A stretch of 64,000 bases of DNA. Origin: an uncultured Collinsella sp. Lineage in GTDB: Bacteria; Actinomycetota; Coriobacteriia; Coriobacteriales; Coriobacteriaceae. A program made the translations under genes and the position numbers. The stretch lies in contig CABUBZ010000001.1 in assembly GCA_902489945.1 (NCBI GenBank), positions 1 through 64,000 of the forward strand, written 5' to 3'. Under the pieces are notes generated by a model. The model was not told the origin of the DNA. It saw nothing but the letters and a program-made list of their open reading frames with translations, and did no database searches. This document shows, in pieces, positions 43,160 through 52,174 of the stretch (positions are counted from its first letter, which is position 1; each line of letters opens with the position of its first letter).

Positions 43160-43588
43160 TTATTTCTTAGCGTGCTTGCCAGCACCCTTGCTGTCATCGG
43201 TGACCGAGATGAGCTGTCGGTCGGCTGCGCCATTGCGACGCGCACGGCGGCGTTCCTCGGCGTCGCCCGCATCGGCGGCGGCGCGATGGGCCTTGTTGAC
43301 GTTAAAGACCTCGTCGTGCTTGCGCCACGGGCCAACGGACTCGCCAAAGCTCATCTTAAGACCGGCGATAAAACCGCCGAGCCAGCCGATCGGCGCAAAC
43401 TGCACCAGCGGGAACAGCGAGAACACCCAGGTCAGCAGGACGACTGCCGCCGCACCCGCAAAGTTGGCGATCCAGTAGTCGCGCTTGGTGATGACGCGCT
43501 TTTCGCAGGCCCACTGGCCGCACAAAAAGCCAATGTAGATCGCAAAGAGAAAGAGCACCAGCGCAAGCACCACGAACGTCCAGCTCAT
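43160..43588 (-). CDS. Small two-helix membrane protein
   Basis: 142 residues from ATG 43,588 (GGAG upstream). Two hydrophobic helices (about 4-25 and 37-60), then GGFIAGLKMSFGESVGPWRKHDE and a basic cytoplasmic tail (EERRRARRNG...GKHAKK). No family recognised. It begins 6 bases before the end of the upstream dehydrogenase gene, so the two are coupled. Confidence 0.6.
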   Translation of the reverse strand: MSWTFVVLALVLFLFAIYIGFLCGQWACEKRVITKRDYWIANFAGAAAVVLLTWVFSLFPLVQFAPIGWLGGFIAGLKMSFGESVGPWRKHDEVFNVNKAHRAAADAGDAEERRRARRNGAADRQLISVTDDSKGAGKHAKK

Positions 43589-43593
43589 GAGCG

Positions 43594-44673
43594 CTACTCC
43601 TCGTGATGGTGGCCGCAGCAGCACTCGTGGCCGTCATCGTGGCCGTGACCGCCACAGCACTCGTGGTCCTCGCCGTGATGGTGGCCGCAACCGCACTCAT
43701 GCTCGTCGCCGTGCTCGCCGCAACCGCAGCCTTCCTCGTGAGCGCCATGCTCCTCGGGACGATACTGCGACCAGTCCAGACCGGCGGCGATGGCGTCGGC
43801 CTCCTCCTTATAGAGGACCGTGACGGCCTGGGTGCCCAGCTTGGCGCCACCGATGGCATCGAGCATGTCGTAAAGCGTAAAGGCCACGTCGGCGCCGGGC
43901 AGCGCAAGCTCGCGGTCGTCGGCATAGGCGAGCGCCAAGCGCAGGTCCTTGATGAAGTGCTCGACCATAAAGCCGGGCTTGTAGTCGCCGTCGAGCGCCT
44001 TAGGCGCCAGGCTCTCCATGGCGCCGGACTTACCGGTGCCGCCCAGAATCATCTGACGGGTCTTCTCAAGATCAAGGCCGCTCAGCTCGGCAAACGCCAG
44101 CGCGTCTGCCATGCCGACCATGCAGGCGCCCAGCGACACCTGGTTGGCGAGCTTGGCAGCCTGGCCCTTGCCGGCGCCATCAAAGCAGCAGATGGTTGCC
44201 GCAAAGGTGGAAAGGATGTCGCGGACCGGCGCGATGTCGTTCTCGGTGGCGCCCACGATAGCCGTGAGCGTGCCGGCGATGGCACCCGACTCGCCGCCGG
44301 TGACGGGGCAGTCAAACGCCATGCGGCCGGAGACCTGGGCGGCCTCGGCAATGTCGCGCGCCAGCTCGGGCGAGCTCGTGGTGAGGTCGATCAGGACCGC
44401 ACCGGGCTTAGTGCACGCGAGCAGACCGTCACCCGCCAGGTAGAGCTCCTCGACCTCGGAGGGATAACCCACCATGGTAAAGACGACGTCGGCATTCGCC
44501 GCGGCATCTGCCGGCGTATCGGCCCAGACGGCGCCGCGCTCGATAAGCGCCGCGGCCTTGGACTTGGTGCGGTTGTTGACCGTGACGGGATAGCCGGCGT
44601 CCAGGATGTGGCCGGCGATGGGGGCACCCATAATTCCGGTGCCGATAAATGCGACGGAGAGCTTGTTTGCCAT
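43594..44673 (-). CDS. Beta-hydroxyacid dehydrogenase with a His/Cys-rich tail
   Basis: 359 residues. Residues 1-295 are a normal NAD(P)-dependent 3-hydroxyacid dehydrogenase (GarR/tartronate semialdehyde reductase type): VAFIGTGIMGAPIA nucleotide loop, FDCPVTGGESGA substrate loop, GKGQAAKLANQ with the catalytic Lys. After about residue 305 there is a tail of some 53 residues holding about 14 His and 9 Cys (GCGCGEHGDEHECGCGHHH and similar). Such tails bind Ni, Zn or Cu in other proteins. The tail is in frame with no gap before the stop, so it is real coding sequence. The metal and its purpose are unknown; hypA and hypB are 14 kb away. AAAGGAAAGG precedes ATG 44,673. Confidence 0.85.
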   Translation of the reverse strand: MANKLSVAFIGTGIMGAPIAGHILDAGYPVTVNNRTKSKAAALIERGAVWADTPADAAANADVVFTMVGYPSEVEELYLAGDGLLACTKPGAVLIDLTTSSPELARDIAEAAQVSGRMAFDCPVTGGESGAIAGTLTAIVGATENDIAPVRDILSTFAATICCFDGAGKGQAAKLANQVSLGACMVGMADALAFAELSGLDLEKTRQMILGGTGKSGAMESLAPKALDGDYKPGFMVEHFIKDLRLALAYADDRELALPGADVAFTLYDMLDAIGGAKLGTQAVTVLYKEEADAIAAGLDWSQYRPEEHGAHEEGCGCGEHGDEHECGCGHHHGEDHECCGGHGHDDGHECCCGHHHEE

Positions 44674-44771
44674 GAAACCTTTCCTTTTGGGTTGGGTGTT
44701 GTTACCAGGTTGAATACTCGGTGCCAGCGTTTGGGCTGTGAGTCGAGGGCGACTACGGCCGCAGCGCCTGC

Positions 44772-45725
44772 CTACTGGCCGCGCACGCGGCGAGCGATGC
44801 GGTCGGAAAGCGAGGCTTTCTCGGCGCGGTTCTTACCCCAAAACGCAAGTGCCACCATGCCGGGCCCCACGTGCGAGCCGATGGTAGGACCGACGGAACT
44901 ACGGATAATCGTGACGTCGGCGCAGCCCTCCTCCTTGCGAACGGCGGCCTCGAGCCAGTCACCATCCTTCTCGGCATCGGCCGTCATGATGGCGATGGGC
45001 ATGGTGCGATCGGGCACGTAGTTCTCGCGGAACGACTTGAGGATGGACTTGAGCGCCTTCTTGCGGCCGCGGTTGACGCCGATCAGCGACAGCGAGCCGG
45101 CCAGGTCGTAGGAGAGCTCGGGCTTGACGTCGAGCTTTGCCGTAAGCTGTGCCGCCGCGGGCGGAATGCGGCCGCCGGCAGCCAGTGCGTCGAAGCTCTC
45201 GAGCGTAAAGTAGCCGTGCACGTAGGTCTTGGCCTCGTTTGCCCAATCGACCAGCTGCTTGGCGGTCAGTCCCGCCGAACGCTGGCGCACGGCCTCGAGT
45301 GCCAAGAGCGCGCCGGTCGCGCAGGGCAGAGCGTTGTCGACCACGTAGAGCTCAAAGTTGGGATACTCGGCACGCACGGCATCTGCCGCCTGGCACGCGG
45401 AGTTGTAGCTCGACGACAGTGCCGAGGTAAAGCACAGGTAGACCGTGGGCGTGCCCTCTTTGGCGCACTCGGTAAAGAACTCGATATAGCGACCGAGCGA
45501 CACAGCCGAGGTGGACACGCGGGCACCGGCGCGCATGCGGTCGTAGAACTCCTTAGGGCTCATGCTCGACCAGATGTCATCCGTGCGCTCTTCGCCATCG
45601 ATAATGAAGGGGAAACCCAGGATATCGACATCAAGGTTCGCGGCGACCTCGGGACTAAAGTCGCAGCAGGTATCGACGACGATGCGGCAACGGTCCGAAT
45701 GGCCGGTAGATGCAGCCTTGTCCAT
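44772..45725 (-). CDS. DegV-family fatty-acid-binding protein
   Basis: 317 residues. DegV hallmarks are RIVVDTCCDFSPEVA at the N-terminus, STSAVSLGRYIEFF (the Thr/Ser acyl-binding loop), CFTSALSSSYNSA and the late SSVGPTIGSHVGPGMVA. DegV (FakB-type) proteins present a fatty acid to a kinase such as FakA; no fakA is seen here. The start is ATG 45,725 with AAGGAG 8 bases upstream; an in-frame TTG precedes it. Confidence 0.88.
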   Translation of the reverse strand: MDKAASTGHSDRCRIVVDTCCDFSPEVAANLDVDILGFPFIIDGEERTDDIWSSMSPKEFYDRMRAGARVSTSAVSLGRYIEFFTECAKEGTPTVYLCFTSALSSSYNSACQAADAVRAEYPNFELYVVDNALPCATGALLALEAVRQRSAGLTAKQLVDWANEAKTYVHGYFTLESFDALAAGGRIPPAAAQLTAKLDVKPELSYDLAGSLSLIGVNRGRKKALKSILKSFRENYVPDRTMPIAIMTADAEKDGDWLEAAVRKEEGCADVTIIRSSVGPTIGSHVGPGMVALAFWGKNRAEKASLSDRIARRVRGQ

Positions 45726-45743
45726 CAAAGCGACTCCTTACGT

Positions 45744-45776
45744 AAAAAAGGCGGCCACCCGCATGGGATGGCCGCC
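45744..45776 (-). terminator. hpf terminator
   Basis: GGCGGCCA pairs with TGGCCGCC, followed by TTTTTT on the minus strand. Confidence 0.85.
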
Positions 45777-45805
45777 AACCGTTAACTCATGCAAGTTAAC
45801 GTATT

Positions 45806-46390
45806 TTACTCGTCAAGTGTTTCGATGCGGGGCTTGATGATGCCATATCCACCATTCTTACGGTGATACACCACATTGATGAGGCCGGTCGTCGCGTTCT
45901 CAAACACGTAGAAGTCGTGACCCAGCAGATCGGTCTGCACCAGCGCCTGTTCCTCGGTCATCGGGGTGACGTCAATAACCTTCTCGCGGACGAGCAGGTC
46001 GTCGTCCTCCTCGGGCAGCAGCAGGTCGGCCAGATCCTCGACGCGCTCGACCGGCGCGACATCCGCGGCGCTGGCACCACCCTGGCGGTTGTCCACGACC
46101 TTGGTCTTGAACTTGCGCAGCTGGCGGGTAACCTTATCGGCGGAGAGGTCGATGGCAGCATACATATCTGCGCCGTGCTCGGCAACGCGAATCACCGAAC
46201 CGCGGGCACGAACCGTGACCTCGACGATTGCCGGGTTGGGGTTCGAGGGGTTCTTCTCATAACGAAGCACGACGTCGACTGTCATGGGCTCGATGTCGAA
46301 AACCTTGAGCGCCTCGCCGATTTTCTCATCCACATGCGCACGCAGAGCATCGGTTACCGTCGTCTTGCGTCCAGAAACCTTGATATCCAT
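45806..46390 (-). CDS. hpf: Long-form ribosome hibernation promoting factor
   Basis: 194 residues from ATG 46,390 (GGAG six bases upstream). The N-terminal domain (about 1-100) is the ribosome-binding YfiA/HPF fold (MDIKVSGRKTTVTDALRAHV, then MYAAIDLSADKVTRQL). The C-terminal domain has FYVFENATTGLINVVYHRK, which drives 100S dimer formation in long HPF. It is monocistronic with its own terminator. It acts on 70S ribosomes in stationary phase. Confidence 0.93.
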   Translation of the reverse strand: MDIKVSGRKTTVTDALRAHVDEKIGEALKVFDIEPMTVDVVLRYEKNPSNPNPAIVEVTVRARGSVIRVAEHGADMYAAIDLSADKVTRQLRKFKTKVVDNRQGGASAADVAPVERVEDLADLLLPEEDDDLLVREKVIDVTPMTEEQALVQTDLLGHDFYVFENATTGLINVVYHRKNGGYGIIKPRIETLDE

Positions 46391-46605
46391 ACGTGGCTCC
46401 AATCTGCCTCGGGGACTTACTGTACTGGCTATGTACCCATTGCCGTGCATTTAATCACGCGAATTCCCAAAGACCCGAATAACGACTGCTTGATACCGCA
46501 TACCGAAGTCTCGCACTTTTCCGTGGCAAAGTGCGCTATAGGAAGGCGTCGACGGAGTTAATTTTTCTCCTGGAAATTAGCTTTGACCTGCTAGTTTTAC
46601 CAAAA

Positions 46606-46641
46606 TAGAAAAGCCGGGCTCCCCTATTTGGGAGACCCGGC
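46606..46641 (-). terminator. Lipoprotein gene terminator
   Basis: GCCGGGTCTCCC pairs with GGGAGCCCGGC, followed by TTTTCTATTTT on the minus strand. Confidence 0.85.
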
Positions 46642-46707
46642 CATGCGTGTTGAAACCGTGAAGAAGCGCCTTGTTCGGTGTATGGCAGACGCCACCCCTA
46701 CCAATAA

Positions 46708-47700
46708 CTAGCTATTGAGCTTGTTGATGTCATCGTCGGTGATGGCGCCCTCCTGGCTAGACGACGGACTGTCGCCGTTGTTATCAGAGGCGTCGCCATC
46801 GGAGGACTCGGTCTCGTTGGACGTGGAGTCGGATGCCTGCACATTGGCCCCCGAAACAGTCTTGGCGGTAAGGTCATAGGGCATTTGGCCATACCAGACG
46901 CAGTGGACCGCCTCAAGCGTGCCGTCGACCGTGATACCGTCGAGGGCATCACTCACGGCACGGCACAGCTCATCGTTAGAGCTAAGGCCTGCGACGCCAA
47001 GCGTGGAGGGCGCCTCGAGCGTGCCGACATAGGAGATCTGGCTCATCAGGCGCGCGAGGTAACCACCGGCCGTGGAATCACAGATCACGTAATCGACCTC
47101 GCCCGACTCGAGTGCCTCGAAGCACTCGTTGATGTTGGAGAAGGTCTTTTGGTTGGCCGTGATGCTCTGCTTGGCAAGCGCTTCCTGCGAGGCCGAGGAA
47201 GTCTGAACGCCCAAGGTAGCAGTGTTGAGTGTGTCGGTTGAGACACTCGGGGACTCTCCGTCGCTGGTCTTGCCGAACACGGCGGCAGCATCGTACAGAC
47301 AGGTGCCAAGCGAGCTGATGTCGCCGCCCGCAGACTTGATGTCGCCAATAAAGATGTCGGCCTTTTTATCGCTGAGCGCGGAATCGGCCGAGGACGCATC
47401 GACAAAAGCAACCTTGAGACCCATGCGGCACGCGAGGGCACGAGCGGCATCGACCGCATAGCCCGTGAGGTTTCCGTCGGCATCCTGCATGGCTTGCGGG
47501 GCATCGGAAGTATCAAGGGCGACCGTCAGGGTTCCCGGCGTGACCAGGGCATCGTCCGATACTGTGGGGGTAACGGTCTCGCGCTCGATCTGGTCGATCG
47601 TGGGCGTCGTGAACGTGGACAGTGGATTGAACGCGCATCCGCTCAGGCCCAAAACGGCAATGACCGCCGCGGTCCCAGCACCCAACCGAGCCGCATGCAT
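46708..47700 (-). CDS. Solute-binding-like lipoprotein
   Basis: 330 residues. Signal sequence MHAARLGAGTAAVIAVLGLSGC with lipobox LSGC at residue 22 (written in two parts: MHAARLGAGTAA, VIAVLGLSGC). The mature part resembles family 3 solute-binding proteins: TLTVALDTSDAPQAM, LTGYAVDAARALACRMGLKV and DYVICDSTAGGYL. The tail is Ser/Asp/Asn-rich and disordered. GAGGGG is seven bases before ATG 47,700; ATG 47,718 also fits. The frame is open far upstream to 48,204 but that part lacks lipoprotein features. No ABC transporter genes are adjacent, so the function is unclear. Confidence 0.75.
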   Translation of the reverse strand: MHAARLGAGTAAVIAVLGLSGCAFNPLSTFTTPTIDQIERETVTPTVSDDALVTPGTLTVALDTSDAPQAMQDADGNLTGYAVDAARALACRMGLKVAFVDASSADSALSDKKADIFIGDIKSAGGDISSLGTCLYDAAAVFGKTSDGESPSVSTDTLNTATLGVQTSSASQEALAKQSITANQKTFSNINECFEALESGEVDYVICDSTAGGYLARLMSQISYVGTLEAPSTLGVAGLSSNDELCRAVSDALDGITVDGTLEAVHCVWYGQMPYDLTAKTVSGANVQASDSTSNETESSDGDASDNNGDSPSSSQEGAITDDDINKLNS

Positions 47701-48197
47701 CAAGCTGCCCCTCACCATGTCCACTACCCTGCCTTCTGTGTCGTATACGATCCGTGCCCCGCACGGAATATCGGGTTGTTCCCACCAGCTGACCTGGTAT
47801 TTGACCCCACACTTGCGCACCGGGGCGTTTGCTCGGGAGGCCGCAGCCACCTTCACGACTGGCCCGCTCGCCCGCGAGGCGGTATTGCCCCAAAGAAAGT
47901 AGAACGGACGGTGCGGCTTACATCTAGGACGCGCCATGATCGCGCCGCGCGCACGCGGCCGCTTACGTGGATCCCTTTGACCGCGTCTGTCTTGGACTAG
48001 GATGGGCATTTCGTCCGTCCGCAACCACAGCCTGGCAGGAACGTAGCGCATTATAGCTAAGTTCAAGCTATAGTTTAAGGTTAGGGACGTTATTCGCATC
48101 GCGAGCACAGATTTCGCAGGTCGGGGCGGGCTGCACGCGCTCTGATTGAGCCCGTAGCTCCCCATGGAGAGCCCCGACGCGCTCGTCTTGGGGCGCG
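47701..48197. other. Intergenic region before the lipoprotein gene
   Basis: About 500 bases between the lipoprotein start and the 217-bp inverted-end element. The minus-strand frame is open but I see no convincing protein or RNA family. An ACCAGCTGACCTGGT palindrome is near 47,790. I can support no gene here. Confidence 0.3.
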
Positions 48198-48414
48198 TGG
48201 CCAAAAAATAGCAAATATGAGTACTGTTATCAAATTAGTGGCAGGAATTTTTGGCTCTGCAAACAGTTTTCACTCTCTATAACGTCAGATTGATGCCAGG
48301 GTATTCCACATTTGTTTAATATCTTTCTGATTTACGCCATCTTCTAGTCCCAAAATCCCTGATTTTGCTGTTACCGAATTTGTAGCAGTACTCATATTTG
48401 CTATATTTTGGCCA
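48198..48414. mobile_element. 217-bp MITE-like element
   Basis: Terminal inverted repeats of 29 bases (48,198-48,226 and 48,386-48,414), TGGCCAAAAAATAGCAAATA... at the left end, differ at one base. The interior is AT-rich, far below the GC of the flanks, with no gene. Size, long inverted ends and lack of a transposase fit a miniature element; clear target duplications were not found. Confidence 0.7.
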
Positions 48415-48448
48415 GAGCATGTATTCAACCCCCTGTTTCAGAGCATTG

Positions 48449-49561
48449 CTAGGCGGGTTTAAGCCCAAAACACGCCCGCAGCGTGTTAAATAGCGCCTCT
48501 TGTTTCTTTCTGCAAGCGTCAACACGGTTGCGATATCGCTTACCCATACGTTGGTGGATGCGCCATGCGAGCGCTTCCATCGCTTCCATGTCGCAGAGCA
48601 TTTCGTTGTTGACCGTCGCGACCTCGATTCCCATAGTAATCAAGCCCGTGTTGCGTTTTTCATCATGGATACGTCCCCTCCGGGAGGAATGGCCCAGCTC
48701 ACCGTTGTATTCCAGGTCAAACCGGGCTGCTTCCTGATGGGCATCGCAAACCGCATACGGCATCCCCGAGATCGCCTGCGCTCGGTCGTTGAACTCGATC
48801 TTGTGGTCGGTCTTAAAGGGACCGCAGGCAAATCCGCCATAGGAAAACGGAAGCGAAAACATGGCAAGCATGATGCATTCCATGGGTGAGCGCAGGTTTT
48901 CCGACAGAAAGGGGCACAGCCGCCGCAGCTGCTTGGCCGCGCTCCCCTTGCATGCCGCAAGGTAATCTGCCAGGCGATCGGGCGTCAGCACTGGCTCTAC
49001 CTCAAAGTAGCCCACATCTGACGGCTGGTCCTTATCCTTTGCAAGCCTGTTCACGGTAGGCGAGCTGTAGGGAGGCAAATACTGCCCGCGATCGCTCAGC
49101 GAAATCTTGGAGCACAGCTCCTGGGCCAGGGCAAATGCCTGGATACAGCCGACTTCGCGCGCAACGGCGGCACAGAGGGCCTCGGGAGACAAGCTGTACA
49201 CCCCCGGCTCCACCTCCAAAATCGAAGCGTCCGGCAGGCCTGTAGAACAAACGGACCAGCTTGCACCAGGCATGCGGCGACGCTGCTTTGCAGACCCCAC
49301 CAGTAGGCACAGGTCTTCTTGAACCTCGCCACTCACGACCCCGATCCTCACCAAATCGGGAAGATAGATGTCCTCGGCCGAGGGCGACGATGCGCGCAGC
49401 ACACGGCACTCTTCATCGGGAGCGAGGTCCCTCCAACTGATGTAACCCATTTGTCGGCGCTCGGCGCGCATCATGCGCAGCGCCGAGGCGCCAGTCAGGA
49501 TTACAGAGGCCGCCAGTTGCTCGCTTGTCGGCTCGATGCGTCGCGCTATCTTCACTGCCAC
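48449..49561 (-). CDS. AbiEi/DUF559-like protein, unknown function
   Basis: 370 residues from GTG 49,561 with AGGGG seven bases upstream, starting 10 bases after comF. Residues about 1-200 resemble the transcriptional-regulator-like N-terminal part of AbiEi-type proteins, judged by layout. The C-terminal part (ARFDLEYNGELGHSS, then HDEKRNTGLITMGIEV) has the spacing of a Vsr/DUF559 nuclease-like core, with Asp and Glu and a following D-x-x-R. It may be a remote endonuclease-fold protein often seen in Coriobacteria. Whether it is catalytic cannot be told. The neighbouring MITE-like element suggests a mobile neighbourhood. Confidence 0.5.
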   Translation of the reverse strand: MAVKIARRIEPTSEQLAASVILTGASALRMMRAERRQMGYISWRDLAPDEECRVLRASSPSAEDIYLPDLVRIGVVSGEVQEDLCLLVGSAKQRRRMPGASWSVCSTGLPDASILEVEPGVYSLSPEALCAAVAREVGCIQAFALAQELCSKISLSDRGQYLPPYSSPTVNRLAKDKDQPSDVGYFEVEPVLTPDRLADYLAACKGSAAKQLRRLCPFLSENLRSPMECIMLAMFSLPFSYGGFACGPFKTDHKIEFNDRAQAISGMPYAVCDAHQEAARFDLEYNGELGHSSRRGRIHDEKRNTGLITMGIEVATVNNEMLCDMEAMEALAWRIHQRMGKRYRNRVDACRKKQEALFNTLRACFGLKPA

Positions 49562-49571
49562 AAAACCACCC

Positions 49572-50378
49572 CTACCAAACGCGTGCGATAGCGAGGCCAT
49601 CGACGGCCGCGGCACCGGCACGTTTGAGCTCCGCCGAGGCTGCTGCCATGGTCGCGCCCGTGGTAATGACATCATCGATGAGCAGCAGACGGCGGCCGCG
49701 CACATCCTCGACCGTCTCGTACACGCCCCGGGCATGTTCCCGGCGCTCATCGCGACCGAGCTCGCGCTGGTCACCGTGGCCGTACTTAACGAGGGCGTCG
49801 AGCAGCGGAACACCCGACAGCTCGCAAAACGAGCGCGCGATTGCTTCCATGTGATCGAACCCACGCCGCCGAAACGCCGCCGCAGTCGCGGGCACAAACA
49901 CCACCGCATCGGCATCGGACAACACGCCGCCATAGCGATTGGGAGCTGCGACTTGAGCGTTTAAGGCGGTGTCATAGAGCAGCTCCGCCAGATACGAAGC
50001 CAGGCGTCGCTCGCCCGCGTCCTTGTACGCCTTAATGATGCGCGGCAGCGGATGCGCGTAGACGGCGCACGCCAGACAGCGATCGAGCGCCTCGGCCATT
50101 GCCGAGGACTCCCCCTCGACCGAGCACTCGGTGCACAGCAGGTCCCCATACGGAGCACCACACCGGGTGCAGCTATGGCACGGGTCGATGAGCGCGAGCG
50201 AGGCCAGACAATCCTGGCAAATCAGTGCACCGGCGCGTTCGCAGCCGGCACAGCGCGTGGGCGACAACGCCTCAAGCGCCTCGTATGTCGCGCGCTCGGC
50301 AAGCGGTAGCAATTCATCCGTAAACGGTAGGACACCTGCACCCCGCAAGCGAGTCAGCACGTTCAAATGTCTCTTCAT
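49572..50378 (-). CDS. comF: ComF-family phosphoribosyltransferase-like protein
   Basis: 268 residues. The N-terminal zinc-finger module has CxxC pairs (RCAGCERAGALICQDCLA, CHSCTRCGAPYGDLLCTEC). The phosphoribosyltransferase fold follows, ending in LLLIDDVITTGATM, the PRPP-binding motif. ComF supports uptake of single-stranded DNA in competent cells, though many ComF-like genes lie in non-competent hosts. The ribosome site GGAGGG lies inside a hairpin (50,382-50,417). It is downstream of ricT and close to the next gene. Confidence 0.87.
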   Translation of the reverse strand: MKRHLNVLTRLRGAGVLPFTDELLPLAERATYEALEALSPTRCAGCERAGALICQDCLASLALIDPCHSCTRCGAPYGDLLCTECSVEGESSAMAEALDRCLACAVYAHPLPRIIKAYKDAGERRLASYLAELLYDTALNAQVAAPNRYGGVLSDADAVVFVPATAAAFRRRGFDHMEAIARSFCELSGVPLLDALVKYGHGDQRELGRDERREHARGVYETVEDVRGRRLLLIDDVITTGATMAAASAELKRAGAAAVDGLAIARVW

Positions 50379-50381
50379 GAC

Positions 50382-50417
50382 ACAACCCTCCCTACGCGAA
50401 GGCGAAGGGAGGGTTGT
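50382..50417 (-). promoter_or_regulatory. Hairpin sequestering the comF ribosome site
   Basis: ACAACCCTCCCT and AGGGAGGGTTGT form a perfect 12-bp stem with a 12-base loop, in the mRNA just before the comF ATG (50,378). The ribosome site is in the 3' arm, four bases from the start codon. It may act as a translational switch or, with no T-run, simply end ricT transcripts poorly. Confidence 0.6.
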
Positions 50418-50479
50418 CGGTGTAGAGCCATGATACCCAGAGGTGCTGGGGTCAGACAGGTTGCATCCGTTTACGGGCG

Positions 50480-52174
50480 CTATTCGCCGGTAGGCGGTTG
50501 CGGTGCGGACGAGGTGCGGGTCGAGCCTTCGCCACCGTCCTGGCGCGGCTTGCGGGAGCGACGGCGACGGCGACGCTTTTGACCCTGGTCGGTCGAGCCC
50601 TCGCCACCGCGATTCTCACGCGGTTCGCACTCGTCGCGAGCGCCGCCGTGCGAAGCCTTGGCGGCAGCTCCTCCGCCATCGCCGGGGCGACGGCGCGTGA
50701 CCTTGACTTCTCCATCCGAAACCTGATCGGCCACAGAAGGAACCGAGGGCTTCTGCTGCGTGCCCGAGGAATGGCGACGGCGCGGACGCGGCGCGCGCTC
50801 CTCCTCGCCACGCGGCTTGCCGCCCTTGTCGGCAGGCGCGTCGGAGGCCGAGGCGCCCTTGGGAGCGGCACCGGCCTCGCGAGCAGCTGCGGCGCGGAAG
50901 GCGTCCTCGCGCTCCTCGCTCGACAGGTGACGGCGACGACGGCGCGTGGGGTTCATGCCACCGCCGCGGTTTTGCTGCTGGGGCTGCTGAGCCTCGCGCT
51001 CGCGGGAAGCGTTCTTACCCGCGGCCTCGCCATTATCGACGGACGCCGCGCGCTTGCGGCGGCGACGGCCACCGGCTGCCTCCTCGGCCTCGGGTGCCTC
51101 GGCCTTGCCGCGGCCCTTTCCACGGCCACGGCCCTCGCCCTGGCCCTGAGCGGTGCGAGCATCGGATTCGGCATCGCGACGACGGCGCTTGGGCATCGAT
51201 GTGCCGGCCAGACGATCGGCACTCGACAGGCCATCGCCCACGTCGACGCCGTTCTCGCGATCGAGTTCCATGAGCGCCAGGCGCATCTCGGGCGACTCGA
51301 TGCGCTCGAGCACGTCACGCGTCACGCAGTCGGGGCGGCAGTTGCAGCCCTGCTCGGCGGCCTTCTTTTTGCAGCCCTCCGAGCACGTCATATCGGCCAG
51401 GTTGACCTTAAAGACTTTGCCGTTCTCCAGGCGCAGCACCAGCTGCTCACGCGGCGTGTCATATTCCTGGATACGCGCCTTGCCGAGCGGCGTATCGATG
51501 AGCGTCTTCTTTTTGGGCGCACGGCTCTTAAAGTCCTTGTACGCCTCGAACTCATAGCGCAGGCAGCACATCAGGCGGCCGCAAACGCCGCTGATCTTGG
51601 ACGAGTTGAGCGGCAGGTCCTGCTCTTTTGCCATGCGAATCGAGACGGGCTCAAACTGTCCGCCAAAGCGCGTGCAGCAGAGCTCCTGTCCGCACTGGGC
51701 ATAGCCGCCCACCAGGCGGGTCTCGTCGCGCACGCCAATCTGGCGCATGTCGACGCGAATGTGCAGCGTCGAGGACAGGTCCTTGACGAGCTGACGAAAA
51801 TCGACGCGTTCCTCGGCCGCAAAGTAGAACACGGCCTTCTCGCCGCCAAACAGGTACTCGACGCCGACCGGCTTCATCTCGAGGTCGAGCTCTTTGACCA
51901 GACGGCGGAAATCGACCATCGCTTCGTCGCCCTGGATGGCCAGGTCGTCGGCAAGCTGCAGGTCGATGTCGCTCGCCACGCGCAGCACGGGCTTGAGCGG
52001 CTGGCCGATCTCATCTTGCGGCACCTCGAAGGGATCGGCCGTGACCAGGCCGATCTCGGTCCCGCGCTCGGTGGAGCAAATGGCATAATCGGCCTCGAGG
52101 ATATCCAGATCCTGCGGGTCAAACCACAGGTCGCGCGAGGCGTAGGTAAACTTAACGGGTACGACTAACGGCAT
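50480..52174 (-). CDS. ricT: PSP1-domain protein RicT (YaaT) with a long basic tail
   Basis: 564 residues. Residues 1-310 are the PSP1/RicT domain: MPLVVPVKFTYASRDLWF, then VGGYAQCGQELCCTRFGG and CGRLMCCLRYEF, with the conserved Cys motifs that hold Fe-S in the Ric complex. From about residue 320 to the end there are some 240 residues of Arg/Gly/Ala/Glu-rich, disordered sequence (for example RRRRRHLSSEE). RicT helps RNase Y and phosphorelay steps in Bacillus. The tail is far longer than usual and looks RNA-binding. It overlaps holB by 10 bases, so they are coupled. AGGAAGG precedes ATG 52,174. Confidence 0.85.
   Translation of the reverse strand: MPLVVPVKFTYASRDLWFDPQDLDILEADYAICSTERGTEIGLVTADPFEVPQDEIGQPLKPVLRVASDIDLQLADDLAIQGDEAMVDFRRLVKELDLEMKPVGVEYLFGGEKAVFYFAAEERVDFRQLVKDLSSTLHIRVDMRQIGVRDETRLVGGYAQCGQELCCTRFGGQFEPVSIRMAKEQDLPLNSSKISGVCGRLMCCLRYEFEAYKDFKSRAPKKKTLIDTPLGKARIQEYDTPREQLVLRLENGKVFKVNLADMTCSEGCKKKAAEQGCNCRPDCVTRDVLERIESPEMRLALMELDRENGVDVGDGLSSADRLAGTSMPKRRRRDAESDARTAQGQGEGRGRGKGRGKAEAPEAEEAAGGRRRRKRAASVDNGEAAGKNASREREAQQPQQQNRGGGMNPTRRRRRHLSSEEREDAFRAAAAREAGAAPKGASASDAPADKGGKPRGEEERAPRPRRRHSSGTQQKPSVPSVADQVSDGEVKVTRRRPGDGGGAAAKASHGGARDECEPRENRGGEGSTDQGQKRRRRRRSRKPRQDGGEGSTRTSSAPQPPTGE

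Noticed and set aside
47780..47830. SRP RNA because of an ACCAGGTCAG stretch
   Set aside because: The conserved GGAAGCAGCC loop and overall fold are missing; the match is part of a small palindrome.
47701..48204. Open minus-strand frame upstream of the lipoprotein
   Set aside because: It is continuous with the lipoprotein frame but lacks a ribosome site and any family pattern, and a lipoprotein signal must be near the N-terminus.
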